Positions 11,480 through 22,984 are shown, counted from the first letter of the stretch. The stretch: DNA of 64,000 nt from Bidens hawaiensis (GCA_021521415.1 JAIQDT010003577.1:247801-311800), one strand, 5' to 3'. Program-made: numbers and translations. The notes: a model not told the origin generated them from the letters alone.

Positions 11480-13260
11480 TTACAATAAAGAGGCAGGTAA
11501 GCGGGCAACAAGCTGCGCCGCCACTCCCTTTTGAATGGCAAAACCGATCCTACTGAAAACAAAGTTATCGTTCTTCGGCTTCGATGAGTTACTTTGCACG
11601 ACCCGCTGAACTCTTTTTAGAAACGCAACAGCATCGGGGGCAAGGGACCCAAATGTGTCAAAAGCAAAAGGAATGAAGGCGTGTTGATTCTCCACACACG
11701 TATTCTCGTGCTTAGCAATTTTTCCTGCTTCTGCCTTTAGCACGGCATGCCTAGCAACAAACCCAGTGTCCCTAAGCCCGACAAGAGGGGACACCCCAGT
11801 AAGGTCCACACAAGCATGCCTTCCCCCCCCCCCCCCCCCGCCCATCCAAACACAAGAATGTCCGCTGGTCGGAGAGTAGACCTTCCTTCACGTGGATCCG
11901 ACAAGAAATTCACAGGAGCCTCTTTTCTTGCCGAGATTCCCGCCCGTTTTAACACATCACAAAGGACATCTCTGACCAAATCATGTCTATATTTGAACCC
12001 AGGGAGTTCTTTGCAATGAATCGCGTGTTCACCAAAATTATCTAAACAAACCTTACGACAGACCGGGCATGGCTCATCAACTGGGAACAGTGGGATCATT
12101 AAACGATATTTAAGAATGGCTCGGTACTCCACTGCTGACATGTGCTGGCCTAACCCTTCGATTGGGGTGACAGTCAAAAAGTCTTGAGCATGAGGAGCCT
12201 GAAGACATTCTAATACCGCTCTTTGACGAGAGGACATGCCAAACTTTTCTCCCAAACTTTGGACGGTTTTACTATAAAGGGCACTCGCCAAAGCATTTTG
12301 GGCTTTAGGGGGGGCGGTGTCCTTATTAGCGAACCCGCCAAGATCAAAATCGGGAATAGAGTTGTGCAAATAATCCATCACACACCCAAAATCGGAATCC
12401 AACCCATCACCACCACAAACACGCAAAATGTGGTTCTGTAACTTCCAAGATTGTGCTCTCGAGGCGACGAAAGCATAGGTGGAAACATCCTCAGCTGAAT
12501 ATAACACTAAACCACCGAAATGGATAGGGAGAGAGGCTAGTCTCCATTGAAAATCCCCAAAAAACGGACCCCCACATACCACAATATCCTCAATCGCCGC
12601 TCGAAGCCCTTTGTCAAAAACAGAGACAGCTTCCTTAACAAACATAGGCTGACATGTTCGGAGTCCAAACAACAATTTAGCCACCCCCATACATGAGCGA
12701 AGCAAGAGAAGCTCACATTGAGGGTCACGCAGACAAGTAAGACATCTCATTAGTTCCACGGCTCTTGAAGCACTGGTAATGGCCAAACTACTGATAAACC
12801 CAGCATCCCGGCTAACCGCACCTCCAAGGAGTTTTACCACTAACTCCGGTCTCCCAATCCCTATAGGAAATAAACCTACTTTTGCCTTTACCCCATTTCA
12901 CGACGGCCAATATACTTCTGTCTTTTTAATATTAAGCTCAAGCCCTAAACTTGGCCCCTTAGATCTAATTATATCCAAGGCTTTAGCCACTTCAATGGCG
13001 TCTCCTATAATCGTGCCATCATCTAAGTACCATGCATGGAAAAGTAACTTGCAACCATCTCGTACTTGATGAATGAGGGGGTGTAAAGCTAAAGCAAAGA
13101 GAAGGGGTCCTAAAGGATCGCCATGTTGAACCCCAGTAGTTGACTGGATACAATCATTCCCTACATATAGCCTTGCCGGTTGCCCGTAAAGAAAATTAAC
13201 CCATAGGGAAATAGATGGGCATCTGGCACAAACTTCCTGCAGGAGGGTGGTCCTATCCAT
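11480..13260 (-). pseudogene. Broken non-LTR retrotransposon reverse transcriptase with C-terminal zinc knuckle
   Basis: On the minus strand the protein begins inside a reverse transcriptase domain. It shows GVQHGDPLGPLLFALALHPL and the catalytic box WYLDDGTIIGD, with YLDD in place of the more usual YADD. A stop interrupts the frame at about 12,898. The frame continues through a thumb-like region to a Cys/His knuckle, CPVCRKVCLDNFGEHAIHC, then RPADILVFGWAGG. The frame then breaks in a C-homopolymer at about 11,823-11,839, and the next frame continues ACVDLTGVSPLVG to an end at 11,480. The 5' part is missing. RT, then CCHC, then PAD...D resembles non-LTR elements with a restriction-like endonuclease (R2, NeSL and Dualen types). 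RT identity is firm; the endonuclease assignment is inference. Confidence 0.75.
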
Positions 13261-13535
13261 CAGGTTGAAGGCATTAGAAAAAAGTAATATTGCTTATGAT
13301 TTAATCTCCAATATTCTTACAAAGATGGGTCGTAGGTTCTGGGAAATACGAGTTGGCATAGTCTCCTTTAAACAGATTGTTTTATCAAACCAAACGTCTT
13401 ACGAATTAACTAGAGTGGTCATACCATCTTTTTTATACATAATAAGCAGCTATATAGATAGGACGATACATCAAAACAAATCGACACATGCTCCCACTTA
13501 ATCTATGAGAAGATGTACCCTTATTGTTGGTTGTA

Positions 13536-14072
13536 TTTTAAACCTGAATCTTTAATAAATCGAACAGTTGAATACCATCCTTTTCATTATCTGAAGCTTT
13601 CTATATTCTTAAATTAACAGGAAAAATTCAAAGTAGTTGCAAAACTAAGAAAAATAGATTAGACCTTGAATATTTCCCATGTGGGTCATTATAAAGCCAA
13701 GTTGATTCTAGTTTTGAAATGGTAATTTTTGTTGAGCTACATAATCGAGCAAAGAGAACTAGGCTCAGAAACTATGTTAGTCGTATGAACTTCCATTACC
13801 GAAGGTGTTGTGAGGGAAACATCAACTTTCACCTCCACCTTACCATTTATATCATCCCCTTCTAAACTAGTTACTACATTTTCCTTGTATCCTCATCCTT
13901 TGTTTCTACACAAAGCGAGTTTCCCTTATTATATTCTTTTCTAACTTCTCAATAACGATATACAAATCCACCTTTTCTTCATCTATTTGATCTTCTACCA
14001 TAGAATGATTCAGTTCACCTATTCCCGAACCAAAAACAAACTCACAACAACCACCGTTGTTTTTGCCACACT
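13536..14072 (-). pseudogene. Decayed GYF-domain protein fragment
   Basis: On the minus strand a frame from 14,072 reads CGKNNGGCCEFVFGSGIGEL and an acidic stretch, then stops. Further on, a linker (VKVDVSLTTPSVMEVHTTN) leads to TWLYNDPHGK near 13,698. After a frame change comes IQG, and then NLRI-stop-KASDNEKDGIQLFDLL at about 13,540-13,612. These match the start (W-x-Y-x-DP-x-GK-IQG) and end (LRIW...NE...LL-D-LL) of GYF domains as in plant PHD/SWIB/Plus-3/GYF proteins, which bind proline-rich peptides. In-frame stops, including one at the conserved Trp of LRIW, show decay. The large copia element is inserted just upstream of it (higher coordinates on this strand). Confidence 0.5.
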
Positions 14073-14077
14073 GCCTC
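14073..14077. repeat. Target-site duplication GCCTC, left copy
   Basis: GCCTC abuts the left LTR of the copia element and is repeated exactly at 22,985-22,989 after the right LTR. Confidence 0.85.
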
Positions 14078-14483
14078 TCAAGAATGATAAACGATAATTA
14101 ACGCACAACTTAAAATAACCGACTTATATTATAACCAGAAAATATAACTCAGAAAACTGATTCCAATATCTTTGGTAGTGATGGTGGTGATTGTTGTGTT
14201 TTTTGTTGTTATTTTTGTTGTTTTTGTTGTTATCTAGCACTAACTTTGTAGATGTATTTATACTAGTAACTCAGCTTGGTCACCAAGCATAAGATGTTTC
14301 CACCACTCAACTTGGCCATCGAGATGAACTTGGGCAACAAGGTCAACTTGGACAACAAGGTGAACTTGGCCACCAAGCAAATGGAAGAATGTTTCATAAT
14401 ACCCCTTAAACTTTAACTGACTTGTTGAAACCTCTTAGGCCCGGTTCACCGACTTGTGACCCGAAATAGAAATTAATCCAACA
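14078..14483 (-). repeat. Copia left LTR (3' LTR of the minus-strand element)
   Basis: Runs from TCAAGAATGATAAACG to AATCCAACA on the + strand, so the element's own strand starts TGTTGGATTAATTTC. It contains repeated phrases such as CAAGGTGAACTTGG and TTGTTGTT runs. It pairs with 22,590-22,984. Confidence 0.9.
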
Positions 14484-15166
14484 TTCACCCCCCCCCCACC
14501 TAATTTCTTATTCAGATTAGTAAGGTCTTCAACTCCAAGTAACTCGCGCATCTCCGTGAACTTGATTCTTGCGAGTGCTTTAGTGAGGATATCGACCCGC
14601 TGCTCTTTCCCGCTAATGTGCTCAACATCAACCTCGCCGTCGTTGTAGCAATCTTGGATAAAATGAAAGCGAGACTGTATATGTTTTGTTCGGTTCTGAA
14701 AAACCGGATTTTTCACAAGGGCTATTGCGGACGTGTTACCAACTTTCAACTCAACTTTCTGCAATGTTTCTCCAGTCAACTCGCTCAACAAATCTCGGAG
14801 CCATACAACTTTGCATGCAGCTGTTGAAGCCGCCATGTAGTCGGCTTCACACGATGAGAGTGAAACTGTCACTTGCTTTTGTGAGCACCATGTAATTGAA
14901 GATTGCCCGTAATAAAACATGTGCCCCGTGGTATTTCTACCATCATCCTCATCTATGTTGTGACTACTATCACTATAACCCACTAGTCGTTTGGACCCGT
15001 TCTTTCCGTACTTGATCCCGTAACTCGTCATTTTCTTCAAATATCTCAATAGGTGTCGTATTTCCATCCCATGAGATTCTCGTGGGCTTTGTATATATCG
15101 ACTAACAATACCCACAGAGTACGCCATATCCGGATGGGCGTGTAATAAATATTGTAAACAACCCAC
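14435..15166 (-). pseudogene. Copia RNase H domain
   Basis: A long open stretch on the minus strand reads the C-terminal reverse transcriptase connection (MGCLQYLLHAHPDMAYSVGI) and RNase H. The catalytic aspartate is in GYSDSSHN and the glutamate in SLSSCEADYMAAS, followed by KHIQSRFHFIQD and DILTKAL, as in plant copia polyproteins. It is intact over about 243 residues but disconnected by frameshift from the reverse transcriptase upstream. It overlaps the LTR edge at its C-terminus. Confidence 0.9.
14484..14505 (-). promoter_or_regulatory. Polypurine tract of the copia element
   Basis: On the minus strand a G-run flanked by GGTG and TGAA lies directly before the 3' LTR start TGTTGG. This is the expected position of the plus-strand priming tract. 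Confidence 0.75.
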
Positions 15167-15318
15167 TACCTTTCGATATCAAGTTCGACTTCATTCTCAG
15201 CTTTTGAGTATTTCACAACATGATCCATCGAGACTTGAGATGGATTGTAGTTTTGCATACTGGTCTCCTTCAGAATTATTTTGGCGTATCCTTCTTGTGT
15301 AATTACTATCCCAACCTC

Positions 15319-15995
15319 TCATTGAAATACTTCGATTCTGAGATAGTAAGTTAACTTCCCGAGATCCGACATCTCAAACTTGGTCGTCATACCGCTTTTG
15401 AAATCGGATATTATACTCGAGCTTGTACCTATCACAAATAAATCATCCACATACACGGCTACGATCAAAAAATGTTTCCCATATGTATTTCGGTAAACCG
15501 ACTGTTCCTTAAAACATTTTTGAAACTTCATGTCTCGTAGGATGTTACCGAGCTTTGTGTTCCAAGTTCGGGGAGATTGCCTTAACCCGTACAAGGCCTT
15601 TGACAACTTGTAAACTTTTTCCTCCTCGCCTTTTTTTCTCGTATCCTTCGGGTTGTGAAACGAACACAACTTCTTTCAATTCGCCATGCAGAAAAGCTGT
15701 TCTTACATCAAGATGGTGGATTTCCCACCCATTAGATGCAGCCAATGCGATTAGTAGCCGAACGGTCTCTCAGGCTACCGAAGCGAAAACATTATCGAAG
15801 TCAATCCCGGGTTGTTGCACGTAAACCTTTGCAACCAACCGAGCTTTGTACTTGTTTATCGTTCCATCCGCATTACGTTTGATTTTGAACACCCACTTCA
15901 ACCCGATACATTTTGCACCCTTTGGAATTTCGACTAACTTCCATGTTCCATTCTTGTTTATTGAATTGGTCTCGGTGTTCATAACACGGACCCAT
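15319..15995 (-). pseudogene. Copia reverse transcriptase domain, frameshifted
   Basis: Three minus-strand frames together give a copia RT. They are GTWKLVEIPKGAKCIGLKWV with KARLVAKVYVQQPGIDF (15,982-15,770), then EIHHLDVRTAFLHGELKE (15,745-15,600), then YKLSKALYGLRQSPRTWN and the catalytic VAVYVDDLFVIG (15,620-15,319). The YVDD box is intact. At least two frame changes separate the parts. Confidence 0.9.
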
Positions 15996-16368
15996 TCTTG
16001 GTTCGAGCCTCAAAATAGCTACTCGGTTCACCACTTGCTGTGAGAAGCAATTGCTAATAGTCAAAGTCAATATGTAACACATAATCTTCTTGTAATCTTC
16101 TTAGTAAAACCGAGACTCGGGTTGAACGTCATAGACCCATTTGGGCCTCAATTTCACCCGAATAGACATGTGACCCATTACTCGTCGACTGAATTTGATA
16201 GCGGGTTGAGGAATTAGGCCTGATATGACTTGGTTCGGTTGAGTCGTTGGACTCGGGTTGAAACGATGATGTAGGTTCAGAGCTTGGGCTACCCAGGTTA
16301 CTTACAGACGTTTCTTCAATGGTGGGTTCGATTTGACCAATTCCGTTGTCAACCGCACCCCCCCCCCC

Positions 16369-17676
16369 TCAAACATTAGAAAACATACCTGGTTCATAGT
16401 CATTCTTCTCGACTTCTTTACCCAATTCCATCCTTTTTTTCGTCAAACACAACGTATCGACTAACAATAATTTTTCGGGTGTTCGGATCGAAGAGACGGT
16501 ATGCTTTTGAACCCGTCTCCGACCCGAGATAAATGAGCTGTCTTGACCTGTCACCGAGTTTTTAAAGATATACACTATAAACTTTAGCATACGCCATGCA
16601 CCCAAATACTCGAACGTGTTCAATAATCGGTTTCTTTTTCTTGAACCGCTCATATGGAGTCTGATCAACCAAGATCCGGGTTGGGACCCAATTGATTAAA
16701 AAGGTTGAATGTCGGACCGCTTCTCCCCACATATAATTCGGTACCTGCATCGTTTTTAGAATACTCCGCACCATCCCTATTAAAGTTCTGTTTTGCCTTT
16801 CTACCACGCCATTTTGTTGTGGCGTGTACGGGGCGGTTAAATGCCGGATAATTCCACTTTCATCGCAGAATCGATTGAAATCACGTGAAATGATTTCTCC
16901 TCCCCTATGGGTTCAAAGAGTTTTCATTGGTAAACCTGCCTCCGTCTCGATTAGGGCTTTAAACCTCTTAAAACTTTCAAACGCTTCACCTTTTTCTTTC
17001 AATAAAAACGTCCACATATATCGTGAGTAATCGTCTATAATAACAAAGACATACCTATTACCCGAGATGGTGGATGGGGTATTGGAGCGCAAAAATCACC
17101 ATGAACTAACTCCAAAGGTTGGGATGCTCTAAACGAGGATGTAGCCGGAAACGAACGCCTCATTTGTTTACCCACCAAACATGATTCACACAACTGATTT
17201 CGTGTTTAACATGTGGTAAACCTCGTGCAAGATCTTTCTTAGCCATCTATTTCATTAACTCGAAATTGATGTGCCCAAGTCTTGCATTCCAACACCATGC
17301 ATCATCTTTGATCTTTGATTTCAAACACACGAGAGCTCCAATCTTCATACATATTTTGTAGAGTCAGTTTGCGGATCTCTTAACCTTCATGAGTAACCTC
17401 CCATTCTCATCGTACATTTTCAAAAGATCGTGTGTCATCCCAATGTCACATCCGGACTCCGTTGCTTGAACGAGACTTATTATATTACTTTTTAACTCCG
17501 GAATGTAATAAATCTCGGTTAGCAAGTCTTGGTCACCCGATTTTCCTTGGAAAAATATTGAGTCTTTTCCCTTGATTTGAACAAATGACCCATCTCCGAA
17601 CTTAACATTCCCGGTTATGTTCTCGTTTAACTCTAAAAAATATGACCGGTTTCCCGTCATATGATTACTTGCCCTG
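16369..17676 (-). pseudogene. Copia integrase, interrupted
   Basis: On the minus strand 17,660-17,364 reads MTGNRSYFLELNENITGNV, KFGDGSFVQIKGKDSIFF and YYIPELKSNIISLVQ, the N-terminal zinc-binding part of integrase with the end of the protease region. Near 16,807-16,370 come MVERQNRTLIGMVRSILK, NYMWGEAVRHSTFLINW and VRVFGCMAYA, the end of the integrase core. Frame breaks lie between. The upstream piece WYLDNG is separated from this part by the solo LTR at 17,675-21,363. Confidence 0.85.
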
Positions 17677-18061
17677 ATATACGTCTATTTATACATCTCG
17701 AATCCCTTGTAAAGTTATGTTTATTTAATGTTTTAAGTTCATTTTAGTTCTAGTTTTGTTTATCTTTTATTAATTTAGGTTTTGAGTCAAGTTTTATATA
17801 TTTATCATGTTTTAACTCTATTGGTGTCTTGCATGTTTTACTTAATTCTTTCTATCTTTTCATGCGAAGTTTAAGTACGTTTTGTTCGTTAATGACTACA
17901 TGATTATTCCACTTAGCGTTTCGATTTGTTTTCATGTAGATGGTGGTTTGAAAGTCAAGGAAAACAAGTTCTAGAAGATTCTCAATGTTACTTGGAGTTT
18001 AAGAAGAGATTAATCAAGATTTAATAAAGAATAATCAAGAAAAAACAACAAAAATCCGATT

Positions 18062-18205
18062 TTCCCTTTAGAGGGCGCCGCCGCCCGCGAAGGCTAGAGG
18101 CCATTCCCTTCGGGGGGCGCCTAGGCCTTCTGGTCAGCAAAAAAGGGCGCCGCCGCACGCGAAGGAAGGGGCCGCGGGGCGCCTAGGGCTCCCTGGTCAG
18201 CCATC
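18062..18205. repeat. GC-rich two-copy repeat in the U3 region of the solo LTR
   Basis: GGGCGCCGCCGC..CGCGAAGG ... GGGGCGCCTAGG ... CTGGTCAGC occurs twice, about 75 bp apart, in otherwise AT-rich DNA just upstream of the TATA-like box. CpG-rich blocks in this position are candidates for heavy methylation. Confidence 0.75.
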
Positions 18206-18816
18206 TTTGCAAGTCCAAGCCCGTTACTCGCTTATATAAACATCTCTTGCAAACCTAGCAGAGGGAAACAACTTGGGCAGCCAATTTTGGAGAGAAAACA
18301 AAGGGTTTGAAGGTTATTTGGAGCTAGTAATCAAGGAAGATCATCAAGCTTTCATCCAAGTGTTCAAGGATCGATTAAGACGGGTTCTTTCGTTCTTTAT
18401 CTTTGTTCTTGTTCATTATCTTTCATGATGTTTCCTTTTGTTCTTTGGTTTAGTTCTTTGATTATAACTATGCAAGGCTAGACTTCATGTCTACCTAGGT
18501 TTGATGAACATGTTTGATGCATGATTCTTGCTTTGGATAATTGTTTGATTATGGATTTCGTTATTTAATAGTAAAGACTTGGTTTTGTTTTCATGATGCG
18601 TATAAGTATTTATTATCTTGATTGATTATTAACTATTGCTTCACATAGATCTTTTATCTTTTGATTGTGTTCTTTAGATTTAAGGTTTATGTTTAAATCA
18701 TTACTTGGTGTCTTGATTATTGTGATTAAATGGGCCCGTTAGATCATAGAAGCTTGTTGATTGTTGATTAGGATTATGAATGCTTTGCCAAATTCCAATA
18801 GCTGTAAGGTGAGGAG

Positions 18817-20694
18817 TGTGACATCTGCCCCATCCGACCCGACCCAGGTACCCGTTTTCCGATCCGATTCTTTTTATGATTTAAAATTTAATTATTTCCT
18901 TTTAAAACTTGACATTTAAAATATATATTACTAATAAAATATTTTCCTTCCCGCCTCTTTCTCTCTTTCCGCCGTCCCGCTCTCCTTGTCCTTTGTTTCT
19001 TCCCGCCTAAGGTTGTCTGCGCAGTTCCACGCGCCAGACTCCTTACAAGGAAGCCTGCGTGGAGACCGTCTGTTGCTGCGATACGCGAGGCGAACTGTCC
19101 CCGCAGCGCGCTAAGGATTATAGTTCTTCCCGCGACGCGCTTAGAATTGAAGTTCTTCCCGCGGCGCGCTTAGAATTGTAGTTCTTCCCGCGGCGCGCTA
19201 AGGTTGGTTCTGTCTGCCTTCACGCTCGCGCACTCTTGACCTTCTGTGTCTACCTTCGCGCTCGCGCGCTCGAGCCTTCTCGCGCTAAACCCCTTTGAGT
19301 CTTTTCTTCTGTTTAATCCAGCTGTTTACTTTTGTGATGTCTTATCTTCTGTGCTGTTGACCTGACCTATCTTATGTCTGAAAAGCCACTTTCGGCGCAG
19401 CATGTGCACCAACCCCATTGGTTGACAGAAAAAGTGCTGACATTATCTTTTGAGATCTGCTTTTCCATGCTTTGACCAGTACCTTTATCTGACCCTCCCA
19501 TGCCTGTTTACTGTTCCCTGTCAGCTTTCTCTTGTCCCCTGCAGCTGCCATATCTTTTGATATCTTTTGCTTTTGGAACCTTTTTGCTTTTGTTATCTTT
19601 TGCTTGATCCTGTTGAAGATCTTTTCCTCTTTTCTAGGGATTGTGTTCCCTAGGGTTTTCCTATAAATAATAATGTTATTTTCCTAACACTACACACACA
19701 AAGCACTTAAACTCTCCTGTTCTCTCTTGCTCCTTGCCGTTGTTCTTCCTCAGCCGCTTCTCTCTGCCTCCGTCTTCCTTCCTGTTCTGCCCTGATTTCC
19801 GGTAATATATAATATATAATATATAATAATTTACTTATTAATTATGCTAACTTATAATCAAGACTTAAAACAAATCATTAAAACGATAATCTTTAATTAT
19901 AGGATAACTTTGCTTGTTAAGAGTTGGTTCTTGCTTTATCTTACACCGCACCGTTATCAAGTGAGTAATCTCGTACCTAATCCCTTTTTATTTTTAATGT
20001 TTTGGGATGTTCATGTGTTCGTACAAACTGGAGTCTTAAACTTGTTTATGAACTTTAGTCGCGCAGTATCCCATGTGTTGAGGACGTTTACTTGGCTGTT
20101 TATCTGTATGTGTGTATCATTAACCGCTTTGTTCGGCCTATTCCGCAGTTTTCATGGATCCATTAGATGAACACGGGAGACCTATCGTTTACGGTTTTCT
20201 TTGTTTACACTTGCACAGATGTTTTCTTGTTTTTGTGCTCAATTGGGAGCACGGATTGAACTATGAGCTATGATCTATTTAGGCTTGATCACAATCTGAT
20301 TACACCCTTGTTAAACACCAGACATACACGTGTTGCGCGCAGTGATTATTGTTATCTATTATTATCTATTAAACTTGATTTCTCACCAACACGCAAGTGT
20401 TTGACGTTTTATTTTAACACATGTTCAGGTTTGCTGTAGCTACATTTGGAGCTTGTGGACACGTAGGACGTTTTTACTTTTGGACCTAGATTAAAATGTA
20501 TCCAGACAAGTTATTGTTGTTCGAATATTTTGCCTTATAATATATTGATTTATGTTGATTTATGTTATCTTGTGTTTACGTTGCGCGTGCGTGAATGAAT
20601 ATATTTATTAAATATTGACACCCAATAGTGTCACGAGTAATGAAACAATATGTGGCGCCCCGATGTATAATCCGCCTTTGGTCGGGGTGTTACA
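18817..20694. mobile_element. Solo LTR of a gypsy element, nested within a solo LTR
   Basis: Starts TGTGACATCTGCCCC and ends GGTCGGGGTGTTACA, the terminal style of plant chromovirus-type gypsy LTRs. It is flanked by the perfect 5-bp duplication AGGAG (18,812-18,816 and 20,695-20,699). A TATA-like box (CCTATAAATAATAATG, about 19,660) precedes a pyrimidine-rich leader. No internal region exists, so recombination between LTRs has removed it. This is the third level of nesting at this site. Confidence 0.9.
19105..19205. repeat. About 32-bp GC-rich tandem repeat in the solo LTR
   Basis: Three to four copies of GTTCTTCCCGCGGCGCGCT followed by TAGAATTGTA-like sequence lie in the putative U3 upstream of the TATA-like box. 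They could be enhancer repeats or methylation targets; that is inference. Confidence 0.8.
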
Positions 20695-21439
20695 AGGAGT
20701 TGTTCATGTGTCTTGGTCAATTGCATGCTAGGATGGTTAGTGACAATATTCTTGCTTATTGTGTTGATCCATGTTCATGATGTCATGTTAACTTATCAAG
20801 TTATCTAGAGTTTAGTGTTTCGTAAGATTGCTTGCTTCAGATAGTATTAATCAACCCTAATTGATGACTTTGCGAAAATCAATAATACTGATTGCTTAAT
20901 AATCCAATAATTATTCTTTGGGATTTCGTTTGATTCAGTCAAGGGTCCTTAGGGTTTGTTAGATGAATACATTTAGAAATCAGTTTCCATAATCATGTTA
21001 ATTGTCCATTGCTTGATGATTGTTGATGCATGGGATTCTTACCTAGGTATATTCCTTCTCAATTTGGTTCCGATCTTGTGTTTGGTTGCTTGTTTCTCGT
21101 TTACTTGCTTATTTGTTTTCTTAGTTTAATATTAGTTTAAAATCCCCCTTAAAACATTTATAACAAATAGTCGTGTCGTAAGTCGAGTCTAATTAGTTAA
21201 TTAACGTAATTTATAGATTCCTGTGGGTTCGATATTCCGGACTTACTTAGCTTAGTACAATTGACCGGTTCACTTGCCGGTGTTTTGTTAAGTTGAGTCT
21301 TAGGTCTAGTTTTTATTACTTGTTTAATTTAGTTAATATTTATTGACTGTTTTCACCACATCATTCCCCATTATCCAAATACCATACATCATCTTCGACT
21401 CGCTCAGTCTCGTATTTCTTTGATATTAGGTTTGTTCAT

Positions 21440-22318
21440 TTAAGAACACAACTTGATGCATATACGCCGCATCATCAAAATTTTCATGAGCTTCGGTTTT
21501 GTTTGCTTCTTGACCCTTTTGAACTCAGTCCTGGCAACCGGATTCAAAGTGACCAAACTGGTCACATCGATAACATAAAATCTTTGACCGACCTTTTTCA
21601 CATTTATTTTCCCCCGACTTGATGGCCCTTGTTCAGTACTAGGGGTTCGGTATTGGCCATTAAAACTTCCTCGACTGCGACCTCGACATCCTCGTCCTCG
21701 TCCCCCATTAGATTCATAACTTCTATAACTTGATGAATCATATTTACTGAATAAAAGTTTACCTTGGTCACCCCCTTGAATTTCTTCTTCTCGGATTCGC
21801 TCCTCATAGGCTCGGAGTCGGCCTACAACATCTTCAAATCCCATTTTATTGAGATCCAACACTTGCTCAAGCGAAGCAACCATCTGAATATACTTTGAAC
21901 TTGGGAGACTTTTGAGAAACTTCTTTACCAACCTTGCTTCATCTATAACTTCACCGAGAGCCGCTGATTTTGAGGCAATGCTCGATAACTTGCCCACGAA
22001 GTTATCTATGGAATCTGAATCGTTCATTTTTGTATTGTCAAATTCCATTGACAAGGTCTGGAGACGTGCTTCTCTAACCCGTTTGACACCTAAGTGTCGG
22101 GTTTTAATCGAATCCCACATGACTTTAGCAGTTTCTTGATCTCCAATTTGCATGATCAAGGTTTCGGGTATGGATTGAAACAACAAGGCCATAGCCATGT
22201 CATTTTTGTCTTCATCGGAGACACCCGAGTTGATGGTGTCCCAAACTTTATGAACTCTTAGGACGACTTTAATCTTCATAGCCACACGGTATAGTTCGTT
22301 GCAGTTTACATTGGACAT
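21440..22318 (-). pseudogene. Copia gag with frameshifted zinc-knuckle region
   Basis: The minus-strand frame reads a copia gag: HKVWDTINSGVSDEDKND, ALLFQSIPETLIMQIGD, KVMWDSIKTRHLGVKRVR, FLKSLPSSKYIQMVASLEQV and MGFEDVVGRLRAYEERI. An Arg/Gly-rich tract (GGRGRGCRGRSRGSF) follows. The Cys/His knuckle expected after it is out of frame: the other frame gives a C-x2-C-x-Q/F-G-H-like run near 21,540-21,575. Gag coats the element RNA in virus-like particles. Confidence 0.85.
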
Positions 22319-22573
22319 TGAACGGAATATGGCCCGTTCTCTTACCCTTTTGGCGGCGGCGGTGGAGTCGTGTCACCCATGGCTACTCAAACCCAACTTG
22401 TTTGAATAAAGTAACAATTGAACGAACTATGTGATCGACAATGACAACAACTTCTTCGGTAGATCAAACCAACTTGTTCGATCAACCACGTTAACAACTT
22501 CTTCGGGAAATCAAACCAACTTGTTCGATCGAAACACCTTCTTTGTTGCCGTTAATTATCGCTTTCTTGAACC

Positions 22574-22589
22574 GAGCTCTGATACCAAT
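22574..22589 (-). promoter_or_regulatory. Primer-binding site of the copia element
   Basis: The + strand GAGCTCTGATACCAAT is the complement of ATTGGTATCAGAGCTC, the plant copia primer-binding site for initiator Met-tRNA. It abuts the LTR at 22,590 and fixes the element's orientation as minus. Confidence 0.9.
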
Positions 22590-22984
22590 TCGAGAATGAT
22601 AAACGATAACTAACGCATAACTTAGAAATAACCAACTTATATTATAACCAGAAAATATAACTCATAAAAACTGATTACAATATCTTTGGTAGTGATGGTG
22701 GTGATTGTTGTGTTTTTTGTTGTTGTTGTTGATATCTAACACTAACTTTGTACATGTATTTATACTAGTAACCCAACTTGGTCACCAAGCATAAGATGTG
22801 TCCACCACTCAACTTGACCACCAAGGTGAACTTGGGCAACAAGGTCAACTTGGCCTACAAGGTGAACTTGGCCACCAAGCAAATGGAAGAACGTTTCATA
22901 AACCCCTTAGACTTTAACCGACTTGTTAAAACCTCTTAGGCCCGGTTCACCGACTTGTGACCCGGAATAGAAATTAATCCAACA
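22590..22984 (-). repeat. Copia right LTR (5' LTR of the minus-strand element)
   Basis: Begins TCGAGAATGATAAACG and ends AATCCAACA on the + strand. It matches the left LTR along its length with scattered substitutions and small indels. It is followed by the target duplication GCCTC. Confidence 0.9.

Larger units (their letters stand above)
17675..21363. mobile_element. Nested gypsy-type solo LTR inside copia integrase
   Basis: Copia coding WYLDNG|ASNHMTG is split here. The insert begins TGATATACGTC and ends CACCACATCA. The flanks TGCCC (17,670-17,674) and TTCCC (21,364-21,368) fit a 5-bp target duplication with one change. It holds no coding region, and no second copy of its ends was found, so it is read as a solo LTR of about 1.8 kb once the inner insertion is removed. 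It has a TATA-like box (TTATATAAAC, about 18,232-18,241) with a leader after it, and CCTGTGGGTTCGATATTCCG near the end, similar to the 3' part of the Athila-like LTR at 29.6 kb (CTCCTTGTGGATACGATACC). Confidence 0.75.
14078..22984 (-). mobile_element. Full-length Ty1/copia element carrying nested insertions
   Basis: Two LTRs of about 400 bp, a perfect 5-bp target duplication (GCCTC), an initiator-Met-tRNA primer-binding site beside the right LTR and a purine tract beside the left LTR define a minus-strand copia element. Coding order on that strand is gag (22,318-21,440), integrase start (21,435 and 17,676-17,364), integrase core (about 17,200-16,370), reverse transcriptase (15,995-15,319) and RNase H (15,166-14,435). 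This is the copia order GAG-INT-RT-RH. All domains carry stops or frameshifts, so it is not autonomous. About 3.7 kb of its length is a nested solo LTR. The LTRs differ at many positions, so it is not a recent insertion. Confidence 0.95.
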
